A DNA stretch of 64,000 nt from Okapia johnstoni (GCA_024291935.2 CM044320.1:48674001-48738000), one strand, 5' to 3'. Counted from the stretch's first letter, positions 11,801-19,655 are shown. Notes: a model not told the origin generated them from the sequence alone. Program-made: numbers and translations.

Positions 11801-13109
11801 ACTTTTGCAATGATGGAAAATGTTTCATATCTGCACTTGGGTCAACATGGTAGCAACTAGCCACATACAGCTCCTGAGCACTAGAATTTTTTTCTTTAAT
11901 TCTATCTAATCTGTCAAGTGTGGCTACTCTTTGAGACAGCACAGGTCTAACGCATTTCACGTTCATAAAAGAATGGCTTAAAAAAATAAATAAATAAAAG
12001 AATGGCTTGAGAAATAATTCATACCTCAGACTGGAAAACCAACTATGAGTACTTGAAAATCAGCTAATAACATTCCCTTACCTCGTCATAGCTTGCAGTT
12101 CTATCAATCCGGTGAATAATGTCGATATTCACATTCCCCAGTCGCTCAGCAAATGTAAGAAACTGAAGGGGAGGAGTATATTTAAAATACATTATCATTT
12201 TATACGTTTCACAACTTGAATATCTGTTTTAGTGCTGTATAATCATATGTTGACAATTTCCTTGTGAAAGTATAAAGTTTAAAGCTTCCATATGCCGCCT
12301 CAAGTTCTATCATTAGAAATGATGATATGCTTTCACTTTCAGTTTCAGACTTGTATTTTCAATCATAAAATGTACAACGTGTTTTACAACTAGAAGTAGA
12401 CATCACTGACGAATCACAAAAGACAACTTTAAACAAACTGAACGAGCGTTAAACAAATGCACTGCACTACTATAGGAAGAAAAGGAAATATTTCTATGAG
12501 TGTATTTGCAAAATGTTTAAAATCAAATTCCCATGCTAGCCTGTGTTAAAAGATAGCAATGTGGCCTCGCTAGATCTACTGCTAGGTTTCACTCATACCC
12601 TGCTGCAAGCACAGAATCTGGCGAAGTCGTTTCATCAAGTGTATTTTTAAATATACACAGACCTATGGTTGTGGAGTAACAAAGAAACCCTAAAGAAACA
12701 AACAGAAAGTGGTGTATCAGCGAGAAGCTGTAAATCACTTACCTCCTCCACCGACCCGCCTCCCCAACTCAGTCTTCAAGGATAAAAGAGCAAAAAAAAA
12801 AAAAAAAAAAAATTCCTAACCGGTTAGTCTGTGATACTGAATTTAATTCTGGTCTGAAGGGACCTCTCAAGCAGACCAGATCCCACAACTCACAGCGGAA
12901 ATCTGGAGTTCGGGCTTCCTTTCCCATCCCATTATTTACCACGCCAGAAGAGAAGAAGTCTCGTTTGCCAGAGCCTCCGGACAAGAGACTCGCGCTCGGT
13001 CCGGAGCACGGTACTCCTCGAGTCCCACCCAGAATCAGGCCCACTGGCAAGTTCCCTCGCTCACCCGGTACGTGTTCTCGGTCTTGTGGGAAATCGGCTT
13101 TGGCTTCAT
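2626..13109 (-). CDS. UTP20: UTP20, 5' part of the gene (exons 1-12 of many)
   Basis: UTP20 (formerly DRIM) is a very large HEAT/ARM-repeat scaffold of the U3 snoRNP/SSU processome in the nucleolus, needed for 18S rRNA processing. The coding parts seen here are, in transcript order, 13109-13065, 12162-12082, 10122-10056, 9942-9810, 9353-9165, 8307-8226, 7603-7466, 6996-6841, 6180-6034, 5949-5815, 4636-4559 and 2804-2626. They total 1,430 nt, or 476 codons plus 2 nt, in one uninterrupted frame, and every visible intron is GT..AG. The translated pieces run collinearly with the mammalian UTP20 N-terminus as I remember it (human about 2,785 aa), so roughly the first sixth is present and the rest lies beyond the left edge. 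I see no stop or frameshift, so the gene is probably functional. A processed pseudogene is excluded by the introns. Confidence 0.96.
2805..4099. other. UTP20 intron 11, left part
   Basis: No exon found. It holds A-runs at about 3,650-3,662 and 3,779-3,792 and a T-run at 3,909-3,918. The stretch 3,660-3,792, ending in A-rich sequence, may be an unassigned retroposon 3' end. Confidence 0.4.
4100..4313 (-). mobile_element. Bov-tA SINE
   Basis: Antisense copy: a Bov-A unit (actctttgcgaccccatgga, ctccaggctactggagtggg) followed by the complement of the tRNA-derived head (ggccaccactacaggc). The flanks share a taacttctaa-like duplication. The open frames on both strands here come from the SINE, not a gene. 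Confidence 0.92.
4559..4636 (-). CDS. UTP20: UTP20 coding exon 11
   Basis: This is a 78-nt phase 0/0 exon, codons 392-417: IFESNFERHLILDFSEIMFA followed by MKQFEQ. The acceptor is TGCCACAG|ATTTT and the donor GAGCAG|GTGAGT. It was found by following the frame out of exon 10; an open-frame scan alone would miss it. Confidence 0.94.
4637..5814. other. UTP20 intron 10
   Basis: No exon or RNA gene recognised. The segment 4,690-4,980 is comparatively GC-rich and looks like an old retroposed fragment, but I cannot assign it. Confidence 0.35.
5815..5949 (-). CDS. UTP20: UTP20 coding exon 10
   Basis: This is a 135-nt phase 0/0 exon, codons 347-391. It begins VMSQTLQTAHLSTSCRETLL and ends TLIRETIEK. 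The acceptor is GTTTTACAG|GTCATG and the donor GAAAAA|GTAATT. Confidence 0.95.
5950..6033 (-). other. UTP20: UTP20 intron 9 (84 nt minimal intron)
   Basis: GTAAGT at the 5' end and a T-rich tract before ACAG at the 3' end. It is free of transposons, unlike nearly all other introns here. Confidence 0.9.
6034..6180 (-). CDS. UTP20: UTP20 coding exon 9
   Basis: This is a 147-nt phase 0/0 exon, codons 298-346. It begins ESLLDLHTKVTKTNCGESSE and ends ITKPIDVCK. The acceptor is GTTTGCAG|GAATC and the donor TGTAAA|GTAAGT. The following intron is only 84 nt long (5950-6033). Confidence 0.96.
6339..6425 (-). pseudogene. 5S rRNA pseudogene in UTP20 intron 8
   Basis: Read on the minus strand from 6425, the sequence follows mammalian 5S rRNA from its first base (GTCTATAGCCACACCACC..) through the A-box region (AGCTAAGCAGGG) and the C-box region (GGTTAGTACTTGGATGGGAG). 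It then diverges completely after about base 87, and the remaining 3' third down to about 6316 is unrecognisable. Substitutions include the intermediate element (GGGTTGGCCC). It lies in the same orientation as UTP20. It is a truncated retro-derived copy, not a working gene. Confidence 0.88.
6448..6655 (-). mobile_element. MIR SINE
   Basis: Antisense MIR with the conserved core (atttaccagatgaaaagact, ttcccaagtcacaggagc) and the complement of its tRNA-derived head (ctgtgctcttaaccactatg). Lies in UTP20 intron 8. Confidence 0.85.
6841..6996 (-). CDS. UTP20: UTP20 coding exon 8
   Basis: This is a 156-nt phase 0/0 exon, codons 246-297. It begins AIKLILQKLGPVTETEAQLP and ends GIFFECLQ. The acceptor is TTCCACAG|GCAAT and the donor TTGCAA|GTGAGT. 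Confidence 0.96.
6997..7465. other. UTP20 intron 7
   Basis: Unique-looking intronic sequence; no repeat or exon recognised. Confidence 0.4.
7466..7603 (-). CDS. UTP20: UTP20 coding exon 7
   Basis: This is a 138-nt phase 0/0 exon, codons 200-245. It begins VSDKNTLFNLMFLDLDEHPE and ends NMFHSCTEK. The acceptor is TGTTTTAG|GTTTC and the donor GAGAAG|GTAAAT. Confidence 0.95.
7604..8225. other. UTP20 intron 6
   Basis: AT-rich; no recognisable repeat, RNA or exon. Confidence 0.4.
8226..8307 (-). CDS. UTP20: UTP20 coding exon 6
   Basis: This is an 82-nt exon. The first base completes codon 172, then codons 173-199 read MYSTLLAHKKLHIRNFAAES and FTFLMRK. The acceptor is TTTATAG|CATG and the donor GAAAG|GTTAGT, ending in phase 0. 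Confidence 0.95.
8539..8806 (+). mobile_element. CHR-type (tRNA-derived) SINE
   Basis: Starts ggacttccctggtggtgtag, has the B-box-like gggttcaattcctg, then the CHR body (cgtgctatggagcaactta, ccacaactactgaagccc, aactggagaaagcctgcgt) and an A-rich tail. It is a full-length cetartiodactyl SINE in UTP20 intron 5. Confidence 0.9.
8807..9164. other. UTP20 intron 5, right part
   Basis: No exon. Sequence from about 8,950 to 9,130 (ttggagatgatggaagcgtt, ttgtggtgatcattgaata) resembles the 3' end of an old L1 and ends A-rich. Confidence 0.4.
9165..9353 (-). CDS. UTP20: UTP20 coding exon 5
   Basis: This is a 189-nt exon, codons 109-171 plus 2 nt. It starts LVVQLARDLQTDFYPHFQDF and contains ETQDTELLEWAFTSLSYLYK, helical-repeat sequence typical of this protein. 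The acceptor is CATCCAG|TTTGG and the donor ATACAG|GTAACC. Confidence 0.96.
9354..9809. other. UTP20 intron 4
   Basis: No repeat family or exon recognised. Confidence 0.4.
9810..9942 (-). CDS. UTP20: UTP20 coding exon 4
   Basis: This is a 133-nt exon, end of codon 65 to first 2 nt of codon 109. It reads GKFYKEVIDKCQSFNQLVYH and continues to QPLL. The acceptor is CACCCAG|GGAAA and the donor TTGGA|GTAAGT. It is rich in amphipathic helix-forming sequence, as in an alpha-solenoid. Confidence 0.96.
10056..10122 (-). CDS. UTP20: UTP20 coding exon 3
   Basis: This is a 67-nt exon, codons 43-64 plus 1 nt, reading EVETYFFEGLLKWRELNLTE and then HF. The acceptor is TTGGCAG|GAAG and the donor ACTTTG|GTATTT. 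The donor is weaker than its neighbours because it lacks the usual +4 A and +5 G. Confidence 0.95.
10420..10855 (+). mobile_element. Old L1 fragment
   Basis: Old L1 ORF2/3' UTR signatures: ctttgacgcagcaattccat, atatccaacaataggagaat, an ending with A-rich runs. Heavily decayed; lies in UTP20 intron 2. Confidence 0.7.
10880..11425 (+). mobile_element. L2 LINE, 3' part
   Basis: Matches L2 collinearly: tgatcatgtcacacactccc, atagcttcaggataaattca, then the CT-rich stretch and gtgagctcccaaagcat. Very old, no open frame. Confidence 0.7.
11610..11750 (-). mobile_element. MIR fragment
   Basis: Antisense MIR core remnant (aataaaggaggaaactaagc, aagtaacttgctcaaaatc). Short and divergent. Confidence 0.5.
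11785..11955 (+). mobile_element. hAT-type MER element relic
   Basis: Contains tccaatagaacttttgcaat at one end, agccacatacagctcctgag in the middle and gagacagcacaggtc at the other, features of an old non-autonomous hAT family. The exact family is uncertain. Confidence 0.5.
12082..12162 (-). CDS. UTP20: UTP20 coding exon 2
   Basis: This is an 81-nt phase 0/0 exon, codons 16-42, reading FLTFAERLGNVNIDIIHRID and then RTASYDE. The acceptor is CCCTTCAG|TTT and the donor GACGAG|GTAAGG. It continues the N-terminal segment that precedes the first helical repeats. Confidence 0.95.
12163..13064. other. UTP20 intron 1
   Basis: An AT-rich part with an A-run at about 12,791-12,811 leads into the CpG-rich half near exon 1. 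No exon or SINE recognised. Open frames on the plus strand here are CpG-island shadows. Confidence 0.5.
13065..13109 (-). CDS. UTP20: UTP20 coding exon 1 (start codon)
   Basis: Codons 1-15, beginning MKPKPISHKTENTYR. The ATG complements 13107-13109 and has G at -3, a reasonable Kozak context. The donor is CGG|GTGAGC, phase 0. The exon lies inside the CpG-rich block, as expected for a first exon. The start is chosen because the peptide matches the UTP20 N-terminus and splices in frame to exon 2. Confidence 0.94.
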
Positions 13110-13224
13110 GGCTGCAGAGGGGCAGCAGCCCGCGAGGATCTCGGGAAGAGTCGAAGGGATGCTACCGGTTGTAGAGAAGGAAAACTGGTTCACACACTTG
13201 CAATCGCACGTACTTAGACTATCT

Positions 13225-13230
13225 CACGTG
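13225..13230. promoter_or_regulatory. CACGTG E-box, proximal
   Basis: Perfect palindromic CACGTG, 116 bases upstream of the UTP20 ATG. It is the canonical site for MYC/MAX and USF. MYC is known to activate ribosome-biogenesis genes; binding here is inference. Confidence 0.55.
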
Positions 13231-13248
13231 CGGCTTGAGTCCGTGGGA

Positions 13249-13260
13249 GCCGCCATGTTG
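13249..13260 (-). promoter_or_regulatory. YY1-type site
   Basis: GCCGCCATGTTG on the plus strand reads CAACATGGCGGC on the gene strand, matching the YY1 core AANATGGCGGC. Such sites often sit just downstream of the start of housekeeping transcripts, which would put the start near or upstream of here. Confidence 0.5.
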
Positions 13261-13285
13261 GGAACGGGGAGGAGCCTGGGCGGAT

Positions 13286-13291
13286 CACGTG
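13286..13291. promoter_or_regulatory. CACGTG E-box, distal
   Basis: A second perfect CACGTG, 56 bases from the proximal one. Confidence 0.5.
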
Positions 13292-13293
13292 GA

Positions 13294-13300
13294 CGGAAGT
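13294..13300 (+). promoter_or_regulatory. ETS/GABPA-type site
   Basis: CGGAAGT, the ETS-family core, three bases from the distal E-box. E-box and ETS pairs are common in CpG-island promoters. Confidence 0.4.
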
Positions 13301-13340
13301 AGCGGACGGAGCCGGCGCGCCAGTCCCCAGAGCCTTCTGG

Positions 13341-13660
13341 GAACGGCGGATCGTCTGAGTGAATATGTGGGTGTGGAGGTTTATTAGCTGTTTTGAGCGA
13401 AGGTTTATAAGAAAATGTGCATTTTTATCATAAAAGAAAACACGCCCGTCGTCATTAACAGCTGACCATCACCACCCCTTACTATGTACCCTACACCAAG
13501 CAAAGTTCTTTACCTTCATGGTTTCACAGCAAAGCGCATTGTGAACGTTACATGATTCGAAATGAGGTACATATTTTTTAAGTCTCTTTGGCCTACGAAG
13601 AAAGCAAGGATGAGCAGCCGGTAAGTGGCAGTCTAGCAGAGGTCACTCAGCTTCAAAGTC
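13341..13660. other. Upstream flank of UTP20
   Basis: No gene. The part 13,460-13,650 may be a very divergent antisense MIR (aaatgaggtacat, cggtaagtggcagtctagca). Confidence 0.35.
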
Positions 13661-13662
13661 TG

Positions 13663-13850
13663 ATATTCTTAACCCGCCTGCCAACGCAGGAGATGTAAGA
13701 CACGCGGGTTCAATCCCTGGGTTGGGAAGATCGCCTGGAGAAGGGCATGGCAACCCACTCCAGTATTCTCGCCTGAAGAATGCCATGGACAGAGAAGCCT
13801 GGAGGGGCAAAACTGAATTGAACAAAACTGAAGCGACTTAGCACGCACAC
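13663..13850 (+). mobile_element. Bov-tA SINE
   Basis: tRNA-derived head (aacccgcctgccaacgcagg, gggttcaatccctggg) and Bov-A unit (ccactccagtattctcgcct), ending cttagcacgcacac. Confidence 0.92.
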
Positions 13851-13946
13851 ATCGCAGTAACTCCTGGTTTCATGCACAACCAATTAGCTTTTTGTTATTT
13901 TCCTACCAGTTTTATGTGCTGTTGTTAAACATAATTATATGAACAG

Positions 13947-13996
<50 letters not shown>
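13947..13996. repeat. (GT)n(GA)n compound microsatellite
   Basis: About 12 GT units followed directly by about 12 GA units. Likely length-polymorphic. Confidence 0.95.
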
Positions 13997-14055
13997 AGTT
14001 TTTTCACTTCATTCAATATTTCTGGAGAGTCTGCTATGGCCCATGCTCTGTTCTA

Positions 14056-14417
14056 TTTGAACTGTGGGGTTGGAGAAGACTCTTACCAGAATCCCTTGGA
14101 TTGCAAGGAGCTCAAAACAGTCAATCCTAAAGGAAATCAACCCTGAATATTCATTGGAGCTGAAGCTCAGATACTCTGGCCACCTGATGCAAAGAACTGA
14201 CTCAGAAAAGACCCTGATGCTGGGAAAGATTGAAGGCAGGAGGAGAAGGGGACAGCAGAGGAGGAGACGGTTGGATGGCATTGCCTACTGGGTGGACATA
14301 CCTTTGAGCAAGCTCGGGGAGTTGGTAGTGGACAAGGGAGATGGTGATGGATAGGGAAGCCTGGCGTGCTGCAGTCCATGGGTAGCAAAGAGTCAGACAC
14401 GACTGAGCTGAACTGAA
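14056..14417 (+). mobile_element. BovB LINE 3' end
   Basis: 5'-truncated BovB: ORF2 C-terminus (gaactgtggggttggagaag, gacggttggatggcattg) and the 3' tail gcaaagagtcagacacgact then ctgaactgaat. The open frames on both strands here are decayed BovB. Confidence 0.93.
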
Positions 14418-15034
14418 TAATATTACTGTTAATAATAATTTTGTTTGGAAATGTTTATTCTGGGATGCTTACATCGTAGATACCCAAGGAGAGATATTCA
14501 GTAGATGAACCGAATATATTCCTGCCTAATGCTCAGGTCAGGGCTGGAGGTGTGACTTAAATACACTTAACTGAAAGTGTGAAGTTATTTAAAGCCATGG
14601 AACTGAATAAGATGATTTAGGGAGAGAGTGATGTAAAGGAGAAGGAAGAAGAGAAGAGAACCCAAGTTGAACAATAGAGTGCTCCAACACTTAGCAGCAG
14701 CCAGAAGGGGGACAGAAAAGAGAGTCAGTGACGTAGAAACAGACTAGTCCTGGCCTAGAAGCAGAGCCAATCAGCAACTATAGTGAAAACCGAGGAGAGA
14801 GAAGTAGCTGCTGGATCTGACAAGGTTATGGTCACTGGTGACTTTGAGAAGTACTGTCCAGTGTGGAGGAAAGGAAGGAAAGAAAGTGAGTGAAATATGT
14901 ATGGTAAAGAAATAAAGTCGATATTGTACTTTTATATTGTTATTGACATTACATCATCCATGTTTTTCTATGTTGTCACAGGGTTGTAAAAAATATTTTT
15001 AAGGTCTCCATAGCATGTATGAGACTTATTAAAA
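14418..15034. other. Intergenic, unassigned old repeat
   Basis: The part 14,560-14,880 (ttaaagccatggaactgaat, agagtgctccaacacttagc, ggtcactggtgactttgaga) resembles a mammal-wide interspersed repeat that I cannot name. No gene. Confidence 0.35.
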
Positions 15035-15187
15035 AAGTTTTTATAGGAGTATAGTTGATTTACAATGTTGCATTAGTTTCAGGTGAGTAACAAAGTGAAT
15101 CAGTTATACATATACTCACTCTTTTTAAAATTCTTTTCCTGTATAGTCAATTACAGAGTATTGAGTAGAGTTCCCTGTGCTATTGAG
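15035..15187 (-). mobile_element. Artiodactyl L1 3' UTR fragment
   Basis: Antisense: gagtatagttgatttacaat, cagttatacatatactcac, agagttccctgtgctat. These mark the ruminant L1 3' UTR. Confidence 0.8.
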
Positions 15188-15644
15188 TTTTACTTTTTAA
15201 TAATAAAATATAGAAGCACCCAATGTTTGGCTGGCTTCCAGTAGGCTAATTGACTTTTTTTTTCGGTAGGTGGTTGTTCACTTTGTTGGATCACAGATTC
15301 TTTAAGGAAGTCCAAGAAAGTTGTAGACTTTCTCTTCAGAAAAACACTAATAAGCTCATTCACGCTAAAATGCATAGATGATTTCAAAGAGTTAGAAGTC
15401 TGCAGTCACCTGAGGGTAAGAGCCCATTCTCTAAGCAATGTTCCCAACCTGTTTTAAAATTATCCCCAGATAATTGTGTCCTTTTCCTTCTCTGTTATTT
15501 ATTTTTTGTAATGAAGTTAATGGGGCAATAAGGAGTAGAGAGAAACATGAAAATAAAAAAGCTGACACTTGCAAGTTGTATATTGCATTATTACTCCTTA
15601 CATGATCCTTATGTATTAGCAGCTCTGGTTGAACTGTTTATTAA
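15188..15644. other. Intergenic
   Basis: No gene or recognised repeat. A short minus-strand open frame is not similar to anything I know. Confidence 0.4.
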
Positions 15645-15846
15645 TACACCATAGTGGTTAAGAGCAAAGATGCTAGAACCAGTTTACCTGGATTTCATTG
15701 AATCCTAGCTCTGCCATTTATTCCTGGTGTGGTTTGGGGGAAGGTTACCCTCTGTGGGCATCAGTTCCTTCTAATAAAACGTACATACTTCATAGGGGTT
15801 GTTGTGCAGAGTAAAGAAGCTAATGGATGAAAGGTACCAAGTACCA
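15645..15846 (+). mobile_element. MIR SINE
   Basis: Head tagtggttaagagcaaagat, middle aatcctagctctgccattta, end gtgcagagtaaagaagct. Confidence 0.82.
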
Positions 15847-16009
15847 TAACTGCACAACCTTTCACAAATTACCTAACCTATCTGAGACCCAACTTCCTGA
15901 CCTATTAAAAAGAAGTGACATTAATAATGATACCATTTTTAAAAGGAATTGTATTGGCACAGAGGATGGAATAAATGTTTGCTGAATGGATAAATGGTCT
16001 ACTATCTTG

Positions 16010-16112
16010 CTACCTGACAAGTTCCTTAAGGGCAGAAACCATGGACTTTTTCAACTTTGTATCACCAGTGCATCCCCTGAACTTGAGGTTAATGAATGTT
16101 TGTTGAATTAAC
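16010..16112 (+). mobile_element. L2 3' end
   Basis: gttccttaagggcagaaacc, tttgtatcaccagtgcatcc, aatgaatgtttgttgaatt: the L2 3' terminal signature. Confidence 0.75.
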
Positions 16113-16519
16113 AAAGTATACAACATTTTGTTTAACCCTGACAAACTCAAGAGTAATGTAACTTCCTACATTGGACGTGGTTTCTGTCACAGGATTTTTA
16201 ACATTTCTCCCAAAGCTGTTTCTCAGGTTCTGTGGAATATCCAAAGCAGCCCTGAAAAGCACCACTGTTTACTTAGGAATCTGCTTGCCCCCAGCTATTG
16301 CCCTCTGTGCCAACATCTTCAATACCACATGCCACCCTCTGTTTCCTTTTACCACAATGATTCTGCCTGCCCCATCTCTTCCAGCCAGTTCACTTAGACA
16401 ATAATTCTTTTATTTCTTCTTTCATAAGCTTGATTGGGAAGTCTTGGAAATTTTGCTGTTTAATCTTTGTTTCCTCAGTGCCCTCTAATTTAAAGCCCAG
16501 CGATTACAAGAACACAAGG
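16113..16519. other. Intergenic
   Basis: Overlapping plus-strand frames (77 and 89 codons at 16,128-16,404) show no recognisable family. Some L2-like character is possible (tgccctctgtgccaacatct), but nothing firm. Confidence 0.35.
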
Positions 16520-16615
16520 AGTTTGCCTAGCTACGTGAACCTCAGTTTACTCATCCACAAATTAGGGGTAATACTAGTGCCCCTCATGGAGTTGTTCTGA
16601 AGAGTCAGTAACCTA
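16520..16615 (+). mobile_element. MIR fragment
   Basis: Core cctcagtttactcatccaca followed by ggggtaatactagtgcccct. Confidence 0.65.
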
Positions 16616-16624
16616 ATACTTTGG

Positions 16625-16740
16625 CTATCAAATTGTGGTCCCCAACCAGCAACACCAGCACTGTATGGGAACTTGTTAGACTTGTGAATTCTGAGGCTTC
16701 ACCCCAAACCTGTCAAATCAGAAACTCGGGATGAGATATT
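16625..16740 (+). mobile_element. MER5-type (hAT-Charlie) element
   Basis: tcaaattgtggtccccaacc, gggaacttgttagacttgtg, aaatcagaaactcgggat: the MER5 pattern. Confidence 0.8.
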
Positions 16741-16779
16741 TGCTATTAAGTATTTGCTATTGTCATTATTTTATTCTCC

Positions 16780-16895
16780 TATCCATATCACCAGGGTAGG
16801 TTGTATTATCCTCACTTTAAAGCTAAGGAATCTGAAGCTCAGAGGACTTCTAAGCAGTAGAAGGATTTGAATTCGGGTCTTCCAATTCCAGTGTT
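16780..16895 (-). mobile_element. MIR fragment
   Basis: Antisense MIR core: tattatcctcactttaaagc, aatctgaagctcagagga. Confidence 0.6.
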
Positions 16896-16914
16896 TTTTT
16901 TTACTGCCCTGCAT

Positions 16915-17098
16915 TTTTTTAAACTTTGTACTTTGTATTGGAATATAGTTGATTAACAATGCTGTGTTAGTTTCCGTACAGCAGAGTTATACCTATACAT
17001 GTGTCTATTCTTTTTCAAATTCTTTGCCATTTACTTTGTTGTATAGTATTGAGCAGAGTTCCCTGTGCTATGCAATAGGTTCTTGTTTTCTATTTTAA
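16915..17098 (-). mobile_element. Artiodactyl L1 3' UTR fragment
   Basis: Same signature as 15,035-15,187: gaatatagttgattaacaat, acagcagagttatacctata, agttccctgtgctatgcaat. Interrupts MIR-rich sequence. Confidence 0.8.
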
Positions 17099-17329
17099 AG
17101 ATAGCAGCACTGCGCCACATCTTAAGCATGTGAACCAGGAGGGACAGACTTAGAGAAATAAATGCATGGTTGTTGTGGTAGACATTTGTAGATTTCTCGA
17201 CAATATTTGTTCTCTCTTCTTCTGGAAACAGCATCCTGATTTTCCTTTCAGGACTCACTTTTCCCTCATTCTCAGTATCTGAAGTTCAGATTAGACACCT
17301 AGAAGGGCCTGTCCTAAGAAGTATTTCTT

Positions 17330-17715
17330 TGATCAACTAACTGGTTCAGAGGTGAGTGTGTGTCCTAAACTGGGCCAAGGGCCCTATCTGGAAGTTTTGT
17401 TTGTGCTGTTGGGGAAGAGGTGCTTCTTTTTCTCGGATTTTGCAAGGTGATAGTAGCCTTAAACTATTGGTGGCCATTGTGCGACTTCATGGACAAATCT
17501 GCCTGAGAATGAGCTCTGTTCAAAGTAAATGAGAGATAGAGAGACAGGGAGAAGGAGTGAGGGAGTGAAGGAGATTGAGATGAGCTTATGTGAGCCAATG
17601 GATCCCTCTATCCAGTTTTTGGTCTTTTCAGTTGCCCTAGTTCACAGATTCCCCCTTTGTGTGCTTAAGTCAATTTTAATTGGGTTCTGTCACTTTCACC
17701 CAAAATGATACTTAA
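17330..17715 (+). repeat. Unnamed ancient repeat, copy A
   Basis: Shares its 3' end with 24,195-24,260: gagccaatggatccctctat.. then ttccccctttgtgtgcttaa and tctgtcactttcaccc. The middle (ggtggccattgtgcgacttc) matches the ggtggccatcctgacccatg of copy B. The A-G-rich stretch 17,520-17,580 is internal. Probably an old LTR-like or non-autonomous element; family not named. Confidence 0.55.
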
Positions 17716-18139
17716 CACATCTGATTTAAACTTTTTGTGTTAAGACTGGAAACTTAAGCCTTCCTCTCAACACAAATGTTTATATGGTGAGTCAGAGTAA
17801 AAAAAAATTAAAGACAAAATCTTGATAATAGGAGTCAGTGTGATGGACTGGAAAGAATATCAGACCAGGAGTCATAAAACCTGGTTTCTAATCCTGGGAG
17901 GTTCACTCAGCTGTGTGACTTTGTAAAATTAATGCTGCTCTGAAAGAAGTAATGTACATATATGTGCTTTGAATGTCCCTTTGAAGTCAAATAATTATTA
18001 GAGTTTCTCCTTAAACTTCTTACATGTATACAATGGTACATTTTCAGTTAATTTAGTGGTAGAGGTAGAGAAGGAGACGCTTCTCAGTTTCTTATGTACC
18101 GTTCTTTGATATGGGTGATAGACTACTTTAAAGATACAT
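17716..18139. other. Intergenic with MIR remnant
   Basis: 17,835-17,950 is a divergent plus-strand MIR (gtttctaatcctgggaggtt, tgtgtgactttgtaaaatt). The rest is unassigned AT-rich DNA. Confidence 0.5.
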
Positions 18140-18411
18140 TTAAAAATACATCTTACGAGAATGGAAAGGCAAGTCACAGACTGGGAAAAATATTTTAAAA
18201 ACATATATCTGATAAAAGATGTGTATCCAAAATGCGCAGAGAACTCTTAAAATTCATAAATAAAAAGAACTGAGTTTAAAAATGGGTAAAAGAATGTGAA
18301 CAGACACCTCACCAAAGAAGATATACAGATAGCAAATAAGTGAATGAAAGATGTTCAACATCATATGTCGTTAGACAGTTGCCTATGTGTTAGATTGACT
18401 AAACTCTAAAA

Positions 18412-18544
18412 CAGGGGTCTCCAGCCCCCATACCACAGACCAGTACCAGTCTGTAGCCTGTTAGGAATGCGGCCACACAACAGGAAGTGAGTGATTGTCT
18501 TCCATGAAACCAGTCCCTGTTGCCAAAAAGGTTGGGGACTACTG
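18412..18544 (+). mobile_element. 133-bp hAT-type DNA transposon with 8-bp TSD
   Basis: Begins CAGGGGTCTCC and ends GGTTGGGGACTACTG, imperfect terminal inverted repeats. It is flanked by the identical 8-mer CTCTAAAA at 18,404-18,411 and 18,545-18,552, the hAT hallmark. It cleanly interrupts the L1M copy. Too short to encode a transposase. Confidence 0.88.
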
Positions 18545-18884
18545 CTCTAAAATATTCACAACACTGAATCCTGGAGAGGAGCAACACAAACTCTCGTTCA
18601 TTGCTGGTGGGAATGCACAATGGTACAGCCATTTTGGAAGACAGTTACCTATGTTTTGTAAAGCTAAACATAGGCTTATCATATGATCTACCTGTCCCTC
18701 TCCTAGGTATTTATCTAAATGAATTGGAAGTTTATGTCCACACAGAAACCTGCATGTGGATGTTTATAACAGCTTTACTCTTAATTGCCAAAGTTTGGAC
18801 GCATTCAAGATGTCCTTCAATAGGTGAATGGATGAACAAACTATGGTACATCCTTAAATATAATATTGCTCATTGATAAAATGA

Positions 18885-19010
18885 ATCTGAAAAAGAATGG
18901 ATATATGTATATATATGACTGAAGCACTTTGCTGTACTTCTGAAAATAACACAATATTGTGAATGAACTGTACCCCAATATAAAATAACAATTCAAAAAA
19001 AAATGAGCTA
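18885..19010 (+). mobile_element. Artiodactyl L1 3' end
   Basis: tatatatgactgaagcactt, tgctgtacttctgaaaataa, gaatgaactgtaccccaata and a short A tail: a 5'-truncated younger L1 inside the older one. Confidence 0.7.
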
Positions 19011-19397
19011 TCTGGTTTCAAAAAAAATGAAAGAAGCTTAAATACATATTGCTAAGTTTAAAAAGCCCATTTGAAAAAACTCCATACTGTGTGACTCCAA
19101 CTTTATGACATTCTGAAAAAGGCAAAATTATAGAAACAATAAAAAGACTGGTGGTTGCCAGGGGCTGAGAGGAGGGGGCAGATAGGTGAAGCACAGGGGG
19201 GTTTAGGGCAGTGAATCTATTCTGTATCATACCATAATGGTGGATACATGACTTTATGCATTTGTCAGTACTCACAGAACAGTAGAACACAAAGAGTGAA
19301 CCTCAGTTAAATACAGACTTCAGTTAGTTATAATGTATCAGTATTGGCTCATCCATTGTAACAAACATGCCACAGTAATGCAATGCAATTAACACTA

Positions 19398-19655
19398 AGG
19401 GACAGACTTCCTTGATGGTCCAGTAGCTAAGACTCTGCACTGCCAGTGCAGGAGGCCCAGGTTTGATCCCTGGTCAGGGAACTAAATCCCACGTATTACA
19501 ACTAAGTGTTTGCATGCTGCAGCTATTAATAATAAATACCACGTGCCACAACTAAAAGAGAAAAAGAGCCTGCATGCTACAACAGAAACCAAAGATCTTG
19601 CGTGCCTGCAAATAAGACCCAGTGTAGCCAAATAAATAAATAAAAATAAAACAAA
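19398..19655 (+). mobile_element. CHR-type SINE
   Basis: acttccttgatggtccagta, ggtttgatccctggtcaggg, body with cctgcatgctacaaca, tail of aaataaataaa units. Inserted in the L1M 3' UTR. Confidence 0.85.

Larger units (their letters stand above)
13110..13340 (-). promoter_or_regulatory. UTP20: UTP20 5' UTR and CpG-rich promoter
   Basis: GC- and CpG-rich DNA runs from about 12,960 across exon 1 to about 13,340 and then falls to AT-rich sequence. No TATA box is seen at a fitting distance, consistent with a housekeeping CpG-island promoter. Two CACGTG E-boxes, a YY1-type motif and an ETS-type motif lie 115-190 bases upstream of the ATG and are listed separately. The transcription start is not visible. 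Confidence 0.7.

Noticed and set aside
12965..13302. Plus-strand open frames of 69 and 76 codons opposite UTP20 exon 1, as a possible divergent gene
   Set aside because: They are Arg/Ser/Gly-rich shadows of a CpG island, have no recognisable domain and overlap the UTP20 coding exon and promoter.
13663..13850. tRNA genes at the heads of Bov-tA and CHR SINEs (this and similar sites)
   Set aside because: They have box-B-like GGTTCRA sequence but no cloverleaf, and each is followed by a SINE body.
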